Of a stretch of DNA of 64,000 bases, positions 28,370 to 37,183 are shown piece by piece. How positions within the stretch are numbered: the first letter of the stretch is position 1; the number at the start of each line of letters is the position of its first letter. This stretch comes from Rhizobium grahamii CCGE 502. Lineage in GTDB: Bacteria; Pseudomonadota; Alphaproteobacteria; Rhizobiales; Rhizobiaceae. The notes beneath the pieces are model-generated. The model made no database searches and had not been told where the DNA came from. It worked only from the letters and a program-made list of their open reading frames with translations. A program made the translations under genes and the position numbers. Location of the stretch: contig NZ_AEYE02000003.1 of assembly GCF_000298315.2 (NCBI RefSeq), positions 62,001 to 126,000 on the forward strand, given 5' to 3'.

Positions 28370-29458
28370 TCAGACGGCCGCAATACGCACGATATGCTGG
28401 TCCCAGGCAACGTCGCTTTGCGTCGACAAAAAACCGCCTTCATAGGACGACACCGCAAAGCCGGCTTTGGCGGCTGCGATCCCTGCCGCATCCTGTATGA
28501 ACTCCTCGCGGAGCATGTGTCCGCTTTTCGCATCGATCGTCACGCAGGCGCCCCCTTTGGGCGAGGTGACGCCGACCAGTCCCTCCGCACGATTGATGGC
28601 GATCGCGCCGACGTAGTTGGCAAGCCGGCGCGTGGTTTCGTCCGGCAGATCGACGAAGCGCAGGTCTTCCCCCTTTGCAAAGGAACCGACGAGCGGCGGC
28701 AGGTCGTTGCGGTGACCCTCGTACTGGCACGCAAACCAGATGCGGCCGCTATTGTCGACATCGACGTGACGCGTGGAGAGTTGTGCCCATTGCGACGGCA
28801 GAGAGCGTTTTTCGATCAGCGATCCCGTTGCCGCGTCGATGAGTGTCAGCGATGGTTGCATGCTGGACAGGTTAAGCTTGGCACGGCCGAAATCCGGATG
28901 CGTTTCAATCCCGCCATTGGCAACGATCAGCATACGACCATCGTCGGACACCGTCATGTCATGCGGACCGACGCCGTATGTCTCGAACTCGCCGATGCGC
29001 TCGAAACGGCGGGTCGCGTCATAAAGCCCGATCAAGCCGCGATTGGCGTCGAAGGCATTCTCGCTGGCATAAAGAAGCCGACCATCCGGTGAAAAGGCGC
29101 CATGGCCATAGAAGTGGCGTCCCTCGGCGGCGGCAATGATGATGGGCTCCGTCTTGCCGCGCGGGTCGAAGATCATCGCATAGGTGCCGGGCCGACGAGC
29201 GAAGGCGACCGTTTTTCCGGTCACCGGGCTGAACGCCATGCCATGGGCTCGCGCCGGCAGAGCGACTTGGTCAATGATTTCCCCGCGTTCCGAAACCGTG
29301 GCAATGGCATAGGACCCGTTTGCCGTCCGCAAACCGGATGCATAGACAGCATCCGCCCGCTCCAGTGCCATCAGCGCACGCGGCTGCAGCGCGGCGATGA
29401 ATGTCAATCCGGCCGCCCTGACGAAACTGCGCCGATCGATGGCGTAGCTGTTCCACAT
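28370..29458 (-). CDS. DUF1513 domain protein, Tat-exported beta-propeller
   Basis: This 362-residue protein has a twin-arginine-type leader (IDRRSFVRAAGLTFIAALQPRALM), so it should be exported folded. The rest is repeated beta-propeller-like sequence (GHGAFSPDGRLLYASENAF, GVGPHDMTVSDDGRMLIVANGGI, LSTRHVDVDNSGRIWFACQYEG) typical of DUF1513. It is the last gene of the imelysin / di-heme oxidoreductase / imelysin / DUF1513 operon, 3 bp after the second imelysin. A periplasmic role in iron handling follows from this conserved company; the biochemical activity is unknown. Confidence 0.92.
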   Translation of the reverse strand: MWNSYAIDRRSFVRAAGLTFIAALQPRALMALERADAVYASGLRTANGSYAIATVSERGEIIDQVALPARAHGMAFSPVTGKTVAFARRPGTYAMIFDPRGKTEPIIIAAAEGRHFYGHGAFSPDGRLLYASENAFDANRGLIGLYDATRRFERIGEFETYGVGPHDMTVSDDGRMLIVANGGIETHPDFGRAKLNLSSMQPSLTLIDAATGSLIEKRSLPSQWAQLSTRHVDVDNSGRIWFACQYEGHRNDLPPLVGSFAKGEDLRFVDLPDETTRRLANYVGAIAINRAEGLVGVTSPKGGACVTIDAKSGHMLREEFIQDAAGIAAAKAGFAVSSYEGGFLSTQSDVAWDQHIVRIAAV

Positions 29459-29461
29459 GGT

Positions 29462-30556
29462 TCAATCGCCGTCGGAGAAGGAGAAGCCAGCCGATAGGCC
29501 GATCGCCGCTCCGTAGTCGTCGCTTATCTTGGTAATCAGCTCACGCGTGCTGACCAGAAGGGCTTCGAGCTTTGCTTTCTCGGCATCGCTTGTCGCGACG
29601 TCGATATCGGGGTTGAGCTTTGGTACCGTTTCCAGCAGCGACTTGAAGCTGGCATCGATCGCGTCGGCGACCGGCTTCTTGTCGGCGGGAAGAAGCTCTG
29701 CCATGCCGGCCTTCTGCCAGAGCGTGCGAAGCCCTTCTAGGTTGGCCGTCATCGACTTCCAGGTGTTCTTGGAGCGCCAGTAGATCGCCATGCGCGGCCG
29801 CGGCGTGCTGTCCTTGCCCTTGTAGAACTGCTCGAGACGCTGATCGCGCACCGTCTCCGCACCGTGAACGAGAATGCCGAGCAGTGCGGTCACGGCTTCC
29901 TTGTTGTCCATGAAGTCCTCGCTTTGCGGGCCGGGATGCTTCCAGCTTCCCTGCACACCGTCGGGCTTCTCCCAGGCGGCGACAACCTCGCCAGCCTCGC
30001 GCTGGATGTTGCCGGCGACGGCTGCGCCATAGAGGCAACGGAAGCTGTTCTTCTGCTTCGTCAGGTCTTCGGAACCGGTGCCGTAAAGCACGTATTCAAG
30101 CGCGGTCAGCCCCTGCAGCGCAACACTCTTGCCGGCGATCGCATCGACCGTCGCGTCCTTTGGATCGGCCTTGGCGATCAGCGCCTGAACCTGCTTCAGG
30201 CCGACCCCCTTGCGATCGGGATAAAACAGGATGTGCTCGAAGAGATTGTCCTGAATGACGGGTCCGGTCTGAACGATCTCGATGACCGACCAATAGCGGA
30301 TCGTGTCGTCGAACGCCGATTTCGCCTTGTCGAGCTTCTGTTGGGTGGCGTCATCGCAGAGATCCTTCATCGCCGTCGTCAGGCGTGCGGCCGATTGCTG
30401 GGCATTGCGATAGCCGGGGCGGATCACCTCGTCGACTGCCCGCTGCATCACCGCGGATACTGCTTCCTCATTCAGTCCGGCTTGCGGTGCAGGGGTCTGA
30501 GCGGAGGCAGAAGTAGCAAGGGCAAGGGAGAGCAGAAGGGATTGCCAAAGGCGCAT
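29462..30556 (-). CDS. Imelysin family protein (second copy)
   Basis: This 364-residue periplasmic protein of the imelysin (M75-like) family has a Sec signal peptide (MRLWQSLLLSLALATSASAQ). Two similar all-helical halves follow. The family GxHxxE motif appears as GLTALEYVLYG near residue 148, so the His is replaced by Thr while the Glu is kept. Imelysins bind or help import iron. Its start codon shares one base with the stop codon of the di-heme oxidoreductase gene (TAATG), so translation is coupled. It corresponds to the shorter imelysin found in such operons. Confidence 0.92.
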   Translation of the reverse strand: MRLWQSLLLSLALATSASAQTPAPQAGLNEEAVSAVMQRAVDEVIRPGYRNAQQSAARLTTAMKDLCDDATQQKLDKAKSAFDDTIRYWSVIEIVQTGPVIQDNLFEHILFYPDRKGVGLKQVQALIAKADPKDATVDAIAGKSVALQGLTALEYVLYGTGSEDLTKQKNSFRCLYGAAVAGNIQREAGEVVAAWEKPDGVQGSWKHPGPQSEDFMDNKEAVTALLGILVHGAETVRDQRLEQFYKGKDSTPRPRMAIYWRSKNTWKSMTANLEGLRTLWQKAGMAELLPADKKPVADAIDASFKSLLETVPKLNPDIDVATSDAEKAKLEALLVSTRELITKISDDYGAAIGLSAGFSFSDGD

Positions 30557-32094
30557 TAAAGGGACTCCAGGAATGTAATCAGTGCCTGCCGATCATCCTT
30601 CGACAGGGATGCGAAAGCGTCACGCGCCTTTTCAGCCTCGCCGCCATGCCAGAGAATCGCTTCGGTGAGATTTCTGGCGCGGCCGTCGTGGAGGAAAAAG
30701 CTGTGCCCGCTGACAGTCTGGGTCAGACCTATACCCCATAGTGGCGGCGTGCGCCATTCACGACCGTTGGCGCTCCCGACTTGTTGTCCGTCCGCGAGAC
30801 CTTCGCCCATATCGTGCAGCAGAAAGTCGGAATAGGGCCAGATCAGCTGGAAGGATTGGGCCTTGTCGGCGCTGTCGCGGCGGGTGACGAACTTCGGCAC
30901 GTGGCAGGAAATGCAACCGCTTTCGTAGAAGATCTTCTTGCCCCGCAGGGTCGCCGGAAAGCTCGCCTTTCGCCGGGCAGGGACGGCGAGGTTGGCGGAG
31001 TAGAAGGTCACGAGGTCGAGGATCGGGCCGGGGGCCTCCTCCTTGCCAAGCCGTTTCTGCACGCCGGTCGGCATATCCCTGCACTTGGCCTCGGCTTCGG
31101 TGCAATCGCCATGCGGGTCAGGCCGGTCCGGCGTCGAAATGCCGATGTCATTGGAGAAGGCATCCGCGGTCTGATCGCGCACGCTTGCGTTCTGCGCCTT
31201 CCAACCGAAGCGGCCGAACGCGATCTTGCCCGTGCGATGGTCGCGCACGATGGCCGCCTTGCCGTGAATGCCATCGCCGTCCGTATCGTTCGGATCGGCA
31301 TGGGCCAGGATATCCGCTTCGGGGATGGCTTCGATCAGGCCGAGGCCGATCATCGCGGGCGCAACGCGCGGCGAGATCGTTGTTGCCGGATTTAGGAGGC
31401 CATAGCCAAGGTCGTTGACGCCGTATGTTGGGCGCCGAAGCGAGACGATCTCGCCGTCGCCGAGCGTCACCGGCTCCTCCGTATAGCGGATCGTCATCTT
31501 GCCTTCGGAGGGAAGACCGGGAACCGCAAGATCCTGCAGCTGGTGGCCGTAAACGGGGTCGGGGAAGTTGACGATCTCGGCGTCGGCGATTGCCCGCGTC
31601 TCGTCGGGCGTCATCGCCGGGCGTGACAGGCGCAGGAACATCGAGGTGGCGCTGACGCCGCCTTCCGGCGGCTTACCGCGGCCGTCGTTGACGTGGCAAC
31701 TCATGCAGGAGCGGGCATTGAAGAGCGGCCCGAGGCCATCCGAGGCCTGCGTCGAGGAGGGAGCCGAAACCCAGAGCTTCTTGAAGAGGGCATTTCCGAG
31801 CCGGAACGGCTGCTCTTCCTCGAAGGGGATGGTCGCGGAAATATGCGAAAAGGAATCCTCGGTGACCGGATCGATCGACGTGGCGCCGCCCGCCTGCATC
31901 GCCTCGTATTGCTCGGCCTTGGCAAAATCCGTGGTCGGCCGCGTCACCGCGGCGACGCGTTTCGTATCCGCTTCGGAAAGGTCGCCTCGCTTCGTCGGAA
32001 GATCGAACCCGGATGCCAGCGCAACGGAAAATCCGGCAATCGCGGCGCAAAGTGCTGCGCAACTGAGAAGACGACGAGCCGATCTGCGAGGCAT
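30556..32094 (-). CDS. Di-heme oxidoreductase family protein (c-type cytochrome)
   Basis: This 512-residue periplasmic protein has a signal peptide (MPRRSARRLLSCAALCAAIAGFSVALA) and two covalent heme c sites, RSCMSCHVNDGRG and SGCISCHVPKF. It belongs to the DHOR/thiol oxidoreductase-like family distantly related to cytochrome c peroxidases (DPNDTDGDGIHGKA, LWGIGLTQTVSGHSFFLHDGRARNL). In this operon it may change the redox state of iron before uptake by imelysin-linked proteins; that is inference. It lies between the two imelysin genes, 47 bp after the first. Confidence 0.93.
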   Translation of the reverse strand: MPRRSARRLLSCAALCAAIAGFSVALASGFDLPTKRGDLSEADTKRVAAVTRPTTDFAKAEQYEAMQAGGATSIDPVTEDSFSHISATIPFEEEQPFRLGNALFKKLWVSAPSSTQASDGLGPLFNARSCMSCHVNDGRGKPPEGGVSATSMFLRLSRPAMTPDETRAIADAEIVNFPDPVYGHQLQDLAVPGLPSEGKMTIRYTEEPVTLGDGEIVSLRRPTYGVNDLGYGLLNPATTISPRVAPAMIGLGLIEAIPEADILAHADPNDTDGDGIHGKAAIVRDHRTGKIAFGRFGWKAQNASVRDQTADAFSNDIGISTPDRPDPHGDCTEAEAKCRDMPTGVQKRLGKEEAPGPILDLVTFYSANLAVPARRKASFPATLRGKKIFYESGCISCHVPKFVTRRDSADKAQSFQLIWPYSDFLLHDMGEGLADGQQVGSANGREWRTPPLWGIGLTQTVSGHSFFLHDGRARNLTEAILWHGGEAEKARDAFASLSKDDRQALITFLESL

Positions 32095-32141
32095 TCGAGA
32101 GTTCGGGCCGCTGCGTCGAACGAAGCGGCCCGCCTTTTCAC

Positions 32142-33422
32142 TTATTGGAAGACCGCGCCAGGATTATCCAAGCTGTCGGAACCTTCAAGCTTCACCGTGC
32201 CGAGATCGAGTGCGGCAATAACGCGCTGCACCGTCTTGGTCTGGTCGACGAGACCGTCGATGGCGGCCTGAACGACAGCGTTGCCCTTCTTGTTGCCTTC
32301 GCCGATCATCTGGTCGTACTTCTCGACGTTCAGACCGCGCTTCGCCATGACCTGCATCGCATCGAGCGTCTTCTTCAGCTTGGCCTGCATTTCCTTGTCG
32401 AGTTTCTCGTCCTTGGCGGCGACGAGATTGTGCAGCGACGGTCCCTTCATCTTCGTGCCGTCAGCGCGGGTGTAGTCGCCGGTGTAGGCAGCGGCGATGC
32501 CGATCGCGTCGTTAAGGTGCGAGTTGAAGGTGTTGTCCGAGAAGCAATCATGCTCTTCTTCCGGATCGTGCAGCAGCAGGCCGAGCTTCATGCGCTCGCC
32601 CGCCAGTTCTCCGTAGGAGAGGGAGCCCATGCCGGTCAGAATGGCAACGAGACCGGCTTTCGGATCGGCTTCGACATGCTTGGTGGCTTCGCCATCGGCA
32701 GTCCAGTTGTTGGTCATTTCCTGAAGGTCGGAGACCAGCAGCGTCGAGGCGGACTTCAGATATTCGGCACGGCGATCGCAATTGCCGTGCGTGCAGTTCT
32801 TCAGGTCGTAGTCCGTGGCCGGGCGATTGCCGGCGCCCGGGCCGGTGCCGTTCAGGTCCTGGCCCCAGAGCAGGAATTCGATGGCATGGTAGCCGGTGGC
32901 GACATTGGCTTCGACGCCGCCGGCTTCGGCCAGCGTGCCGGAGAGGAATTCGGGCGTCAGTTTAGACGCGTCTACATCCTTGCCATCGATCTTGATCGTC
33001 TTGTTGGCGATGACATTGGCAACGTAGAGCGAATTCTCGTCGCTCTCGGTGCCGTACGACGCATCGACGTAATCGATCAGGCCTTCGTCGAGCGGCCAAG
33101 CGTTGACCTTACCTTCCCAGTCGTCAACGATCGGATTGCCGAAGCGATAGACTTCCGTTTGCTGGTAAGGGATGCGTGCCTTGATCCAGGCGGCGCGGGC
33201 AGCCTTCAATGTCTTGTCGGTCGGGTCCTTGAGCAGGGCGTCGATTGCCGCGTCAAGGGCCTTGGCCGTCGTCAGCGAATCTTCGTACTTGGCATGCGCA
33301 ACGTCGGCGTAGTGCTTTACAACTGCAGCAGCATCCGGGGCCGCGTAGGCGGGAATGGAAAGCAGAGCGGTTGGGGCCACCGCCAGCGCAACGGCTGCGC
33401 AGAAATTCTTGTTGAGTTTCAT
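32142..33422 (-). CDS. Imelysin family protein (IrpA-like)
   Basis: This 426-residue exported imelysin has a signal peptide (MKLNKNFCAAVALAVAPTALLSIPAYA). The intact GxHxxE motif is VATGYHAIEFLLWGQDLNG near residue 176, as in the cyanobacterial iron-regulated protein IrpA. The length and the region NRPATDYDLKNCTHGNCDRRAEYL fit the longer imelysin subfamily. It is the first gene of the four-gene operon and carries the control region: a match to the Irr iron box 83 bp upstream and TTGACA just after it. A role in periplasmic iron acquisition is inferred from family and context. Confidence 0.94.
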   Translation of the reverse strand: MKLNKNFCAAVALAVAPTALLSIPAYAAPDAAAVVKHYADVAHAKYEDSLTTAKALDAAIDALLKDPTDKTLKAARAAWIKARIPYQQTEVYRFGNPIVDDWEGKVNAWPLDEGLIDYVDASYGTESDENSLYVANVIANKTIKIDGKDVDASKLTPEFLSGTLAEAGGVEANVATGYHAIEFLLWGQDLNGTGPGAGNRPATDYDLKNCTHGNCDRRAEYLKSASTLLVSDLQEMTNNWTADGEATKHVEADPKAGLVAILTGMGSLSYGELAGERMKLGLLLHDPEEEHDCFSDNTFNSHLNDAIGIAAAYTGDYTRADGTKMKGPSLHNLVAAKDEKLDKEMQAKLKKTLDAMQVMAKRGLNVEKYDQMIGEGNKKGNAVVQAAIDGLVDQTKTVQRVIAALDLGTVKLEGSDSLDNPGAVFQ

Positions 33423-33504
33423 GATCCTCTCCTGTGCGGACGTTCAGCGCGAAGTCCGACGCAAATCTCTTTGCGCAAAAGCAAACTGGTGTCAAACACT
33501 CTAG

Positions 33505-33521
33505 TTTGGAATGGTTTTAAG
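33505..33521 (-). promoter_or_regulatory. Probable Irr/ICE iron-control box
   Basis: TTTGGAATGGTTTTAAG matches the rhizobial iron control element (arms TTTAGAA and TTCTAAA around three bases) in 11 of 14 arm positions. On the minus strand it is followed at once by TTGACA, a likely -35 element, and by the imelysin gene 83 bp away. Placement fits control by the heme-responsive Irr regulator. Confidence 0.6.
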
Positions 33522-33558
33522 TGTATTCGCCGCGGTTGCAGGCGCGAAGACCGGCTGT

Positions 33559-34848
33559 TCAGTCCTTCCGCTTCATGCGGCAGAAGAAGAACCCGTCCGT
33601 ATCGGTGGAAGCGGGCGTCAGCGTGATGGTCTTGCCGTCGGACGAGCGTGGGCGCGGGCTGTCCTTTCCGAACAGTCCGTCCCAGGCGGGCAGGGCGCTG
33701 ACGATCTCGTAATCGCCGTTCTCCGCGGTGAAGCGTCGGACCTGCTCTTCGTTTTCCTGCGGCAGAACCGAACAGGTGACATAGATCAACTCGCCGCCGG
33801 GGCGGACAAAGGCGCTCGCCTGTTTGAGGGCATCCTGCTGCTGGGCCGTGCGCTCGTCGAGGTTCTTTGCGGTGAGCCGCCATTTGGTGTCGGGCCGTCG
33901 CCGCCAGGTCCCGGTTCCCGTGCACGGCGCATCGACGAGCACCTTGTCACAGCGATCGCTAAGGCTCTTCAGGGCTTTGGCGTCATCATGGACCTGGACA
34001 TTGCGGGTGCCCGCACGCTTCAGCCGTTCGATGATCGGGGCGAGCCGCTTGCGGTCGGCGTCGTAGGCATGAACCTGGCCCTTGTTGTGCATCGCCGCCG
34101 ACATGGCGAGCGTCTTGCCGCCGCCGCCTGCGCAATAGTCAAGCACCTGTTCGCCGTCCTTGGGAAGCACGAGATCGGCAACGATCTGCGATCCCTCGTC
34201 CTGCACTTCGAACCAACCTTTTTGGAACGAAAGCTCGGCTGTCACGTTTGGAAGTCTTGAGGCTCCTTCGCCGGCGGGAATCCGGATCCCATAGCGCGCG
34301 ATTTTTGCCTCTTGTGCGCCGGCCCTCCCAAGCGCTTTGACCGTCTTGTCGCGGGTCGCCTTGAGGATGTTGGCGCGCAGATCGAGTGTAGGACGTCCCG
34401 CAAGGGCCTGTGCTTCGGCAAGCCAGCTGTCGCCGAAGGCATTTTCAAAGGAGGATTGGACCCACTCAGGGATATCACCCTGAATATGAGCCGGAGCGTC
34501 GGTCAGACGACGGCTATTGAATGCGGAGAGTTGAGCTTCCGAAAGGGGGACAGGTGCGAACTTGTCGTCCGCAAGTTCCGCAGCAAGCGTGTCCGGCGTG
34601 AAACCCCACTGCCGGAACATCACGGCGTAGGCGATGGAAGAAGCACTTTCGTCGTCCATCAGCCAGGCGTGGGACAGGCGCATGCGGAGCGCGTCGTAAA
34701 CGATGTTGCCGATCGCGGCGCGGTCGCCGGAGCCGGCAAATCGATGGGCGAGGCCCCAGTCCTTCAGGGCGTCCGCGACTGGCCGTCTGCGGGCATCGAT
34801 ATCTGCAAGAACCGAAATCGCCCCTTCGAGCCGCCCGCCCAACCGCAT
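33559..34848 (-). CDS. RsmB/NOP family rRNA (cytosine-C5) methyltransferase
   Basis: This 429-residue SAM-dependent RNA methyltransferase has the NOL1/NOP2/Sun fold. It shows the SAM-binding segment VLDYCAGGGGKTLAMSAAM, the first Cys motif VDAPCTGTGTWRRRPD and the catalytic TCS motif YVTCSVLPQENEEQV. The N-terminal domain is a NusB-like/PUA-type RNA-binding part (IGNIVYDALRMRLSHAWLM). Rhizobial proteins of this type are named RsmB-like, but the exact rRNA position is not certain. The gene stands alone between the iron operon promoter and the rlpA-like gene. Confidence 0.93.
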   Translation of the reverse strand: MRLGGRLEGAISVLADIDARRRPVADALKDWGLAHRFAGSGDRAAIGNIVYDALRMRLSHAWLMDDESASSIAYAVMFRQWGFTPDTLAAELADDKFAPVPLSEAQLSAFNSRRLTDAPAHIQGDIPEWVQSSFENAFGDSWLAEAQALAGRPTLDLRANILKATRDKTVKALGRAGAQEAKIARYGIRIPAGEGASRLPNVTAELSFQKGWFEVQDEGSQIVADLVLPKDGEQVLDYCAGGGGKTLAMSAAMHNKGQVHAYDADRKRLAPIIERLKRAGTRNVQVHDDAKALKSLSDRCDKVLVDAPCTGTGTWRRRPDTKWRLTAKNLDERTAQQQDALKQASAFVRPGGELIYVTCSVLPQENEEQVRRFTAENGDYEIVSALPAWDGLFGKDSPRPRSSDGKTITLTPASTDTDGFFFCRMKRKD

Positions 34849-35002
34849 TCAAACAGCTCCTATCGCCTGGATCAAAATACCGGGCTTGTGAACAATCCGC
34901 AGGAAGCGCGACAGACGCAGCGGATAGTACACAAGTCTAAACCGCGTCGTAGACGCGATTGGCGGCAAGAGCAAGCGACCCGTTCGTGTACGGGCGAAAC
35001 GC

Positions 35003-35365
35003 TTAGCCTATGACTTCGTAGCAGACCTTTGCCGTGCCACTGCTGACCATGCCAATGTTCTGGGCGGCAGCGCGGGAGAGATCGAGAACGCGGCCGCGAA
35101 TGAACGGACCACGATCGTTGACGCGAACGACGACACTGCGGCCGTTGTTGCGGTTGGTAACTTTCAGCTTCGTGCCAAATGCCAATGAACGATGTGCTGC
35201 AGTATTGATGGCCGGGTTCATACGTTCCCCGGAGGCGGTTTTGGAGCGAAGTGCGTACCAGGAAGCGCCACCGCAACCATTTGCAGCAAATCCTTCGACG
35301 GGAAGGATGGTAGAGCAAGCTGCAATTGTTGCTGCGGCGATAACAGAACGGCAGATTTTCTTCAA
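35003..35365 (-). CDS. RlpA-like double-psi beta-barrel exported protein
   Basis: This 120-residue protein has a signal peptide (KKICRSVIAAATIAACSTILPVEGFAA) and a complete double-psi beta-barrel of the RlpA type: GGASWYALRSKTASGERMNPAINTAAHRSLAFGTKLKV, then VNDRGPFIRGRVLDLSRAAA. The Asp of NDRGPF and the His of AAHRSL are the expected catalytic residues of RlpA lytic transglycosylases. There is no SPOR domain. No ATG suits the N-terminus; TTG at 35365, preceded by GAGGGA, is preferred, with GTG at 35395 as an alternative. A peptidoglycan-modifying role in the periplasm is likely. Confidence 0.85.
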   Translation of the reverse strand: MKKICRSVIAAATIAACSTILPVEGFAANGCGGASWYALRSKTASGERMNPAINTAAHRSLAFGTKLKVTNRNNGRSVVVRVNDRGPFIRGRVLDLSRAAAQNIGMVSSGTAKVCYEVIG

Positions 35366-35713
35366 AACGGATTGTCCCTCAACTGTTGAACTCACGCCTT
35401 GTGGGCGGTGAAGGGGTTGAATCCGGCCAAGTGTGGCGAAAAAGTGCCCCCAATTATCACGGAATGTTACAGAGTGTAATATTTGTGATGGATAGATGCA
35501 CGACAGCAACGCCGTTAAAAACAAGGAGATGGAAAAAAAGATAATGAAATCAAGTAAAATTCGAACGTTTTTTACAAGACATGATCCACGCAACCCGAGA
35601 TCACAAAACTTACGAAAATAATTTTGCGCAATTGCCATAATTGCTGCCCCATTTGAGCAAATTCAGGGGCCGTTAACCATAAAGCGGCGCAGAATTGTGC
35701 GTGCTCATTGGAA

Positions 35714-35732
35714 AGGTAGGAATTTCCTACCT
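35714..35732. promoter_or_regulatory. 19-bp inverted repeat AGGTAGGAA-T-TTCCTACCT, operator-like
   Basis: Two perfect 9-bp arms are separated by one base. The loop is too small for an RNA hairpin, so this looks like a binding site for a dimeric regulator. It lies 227 bp before the MFS gene start and about 350 bp before the rlpA-like start. The regulator is not known. Confidence 0.5.
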
Positions 35733-35805
35733 CTTTTGGCGAGCTGTCTGCGAGTGGTTGCACAACCCGTGGACGTAAAAATCTGAGGTCCGCTCCCGCC
35801 GGCTT

Positions 35806-35829
35806 GCCAACTCGTGATATCAAGTTGGC
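35806..35829. repeat. Inverted repeat GCCAACT-N10-AGTTGGC upstream of MFS gene
   Basis: Seven-base perfect arms (35806-35812 and 35823-35829) flank ten bases. It lies 130 bp upstream of the MFS transporter start. It may be an operator or a weak RNA hairpin; no matching family is recognised. Confidence 0.35.
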
Positions 35830-35958
35830 TGGGAGTTGCCGAGGTGTCGCTCAAAAATACGACGACGTTGTCGAAAATGCGGACACCCGAGCGTCTTTAG
35901 CTTGCAGGCGCGCAAGCAGTGCACGCCTCGTCAACTTGGGCAGGGAGGCTGCGAAGTT

Positions 35959-37173
35959 ATGAGCATACCCTATCGTTGGATCATTGTTGCTGCTGGGGCT
36001 TTGATGACGTGCGTCGCGCTCGGCGCGATGTTCTCCCTGGCAATCTTCCAGGAGCCGATCGCCATCGACACCGGCTGGTCACATGCTGGCATCGCGAGCG
36101 CAATGACACTCAATTTCATCGTCATGGGGATCGGTGGCTTCTTGTGGGGCACCGCAAGCGATCGTTACGGGCCCCGCATCGTCGTTCTGATCGGCGCCGG
36201 AGGCCTCGGCCTGGCGCTCGTATTGGCAAGCCGGGCAGAGTCCCTTCTGCAGTTTCAGCTGACCTACGGCATTCTGGTCGGACTTGCCGCCAGCACCTTC
36301 TTTGCACCGATGATCGCGGCGACGACAGGCTGGTTCGAGGAGAACCGCGGCCTTGCCGTTTCGCTGGTGTCGGCTGGCATGGGTGTTGCGCCCATGACCA
36401 TCTCGCCGTTCGCGCGCTGGCTGATTTCCGCCTATGATTGGCGAACTGCGATGCTGCTGATCGGCATCACCGCTTGGGTTCTGCTGATACCGGCGGCCTT
36501 GCTCGTCCGCCGTCCGCCCGCGGAAACGGGGGACGCTGCGGCCGCCAATGTAGCGAGTGGCGAGCAGCCGTCGCTTTCCCGCGTGTTCCGCTCGCCGCAA
36601 TTCATCGTGCTCGGGCTGACATTCGCTGCCTGCTGTGCCGCGCATTCAGGGCCAATCTTTCACATGGTCAGCTACGCCACGATCTGTGGCATTGCCCCGA
36701 TGGCCGCTGTCAGCATCTACAGCGTCGAGGGGCTCGCGGGCCTGGGCGGGCGGCTTCTCTATGGCGGGCTTGCCGACAGGATCGGCGTGAAGCCAGTGCT
36801 TGTGGCCGGCCTGCTTGTCCAGGCGATCGCGCTGGCAACCTACCTTTTCGTCAGCAGGCTCGGTGAATTCTATGCTCTAGCGATCATCTTCGGCAGCGCC
36901 TACGGCGGTGTGATGCCGCTCTATGCAGTGCTGGCGCGGGAATATTTCGGCCCGCGCATCATCGGCACTGTTTTCGGCGCCGCCACGATGCTGTCCAGCC
37001 TCGGCATGGCCTTCGGCCCGCTGATCGGCGGCTGGATCTTCGACACGTTCCACAATTACTCGTGGCTCTTCATCGGATCTGCTCTGGTTGGGCTTGGGGC
37101 GGCTGCGATTGCCCTGGCGTTTCCGCCGCTCGCAAGAGCAAAGACCGAACCGGCTCTCGGCGTGTCGGCTTGA
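35959..37173 (+). CDS. MFS transporter
   Basis: This 404-residue major facilitator has 12 predicted transmembrane helices in two halves. The loop 2-3 signature is GTASDRYGPRIVVLIG and the matching loop 8-9 is GLADRIGVKPVLV. The sequence (TGWSHAGIASAMTLNFIVMGIGGFLWG, GTVFGAATMLSSLGMAFGPLIGGWIFD) resembles OxlT/monocarboxylate-type MFS carriers. The ATG at 35959 follows GGGAGG; a longer upstream frame (from 35836) is not coding-like. It is convergent with the SDR gene 10 bp away. The substrate is unknown. Confidence 0.93.
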   Translation: MSIPYRWIIVAAGALMTCVALGAMFSLAIFQEPIAIDTGWSHAGIASAMTLNFIVMGIGGFLWGTASDRYGPRIVVLIGAGGLGLALVLASRAESLLQFQLTYGILVGLAASTFFAPMIAATTGWFEENRGLAVSLVSAGMGVAPMTISPFARWLISAYDWRTAMLLIGITAWVLLIPAALLVRRPPAETGDAAAANVASGEQPSLSRVFRSPQFIVLGLTFAACCAAHSGPIFHMVSYATICGIAPMAAVSIYSVEGLAGLGGRLLYGGLADRIGVKPVLVAGLLVQAIALATYLFVSRLGEFYALAIIFGSAYGGVMPLYAVLAREYFGPRIIGTVFGAATMLSSLGMAFGPLIGGWIFDTFHNYSWLFIGSALVGLGAAAIALAFPPLARAKTEPALGVSA

Positions 37174-37183
37174 GGCTGCTGCC

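Larger units (their letters stand above)
35366..35958. other. Long AT-richer intergenic region with two inverted repeats
   Basis: About 590 bp between the divergent rlpA-like and MFS genes hold no convincing gene. The part from about 35440 to 35680 is clearly richer in A+T than its surroundings. Two inverted repeats stand out, at 35714-35732 and 35806-35829. The region must contain both promoters, and may hold a small RNA that cannot be shown from sequence alone. Confidence 0.55.

Noticed and set aside
35436-35700. Possible small RNA or extra gene in the A+T-rich region beside the rlpA-like gene
   Set aside because: No convincing promoter plus terminator pair or coding frame could be shown by eye.
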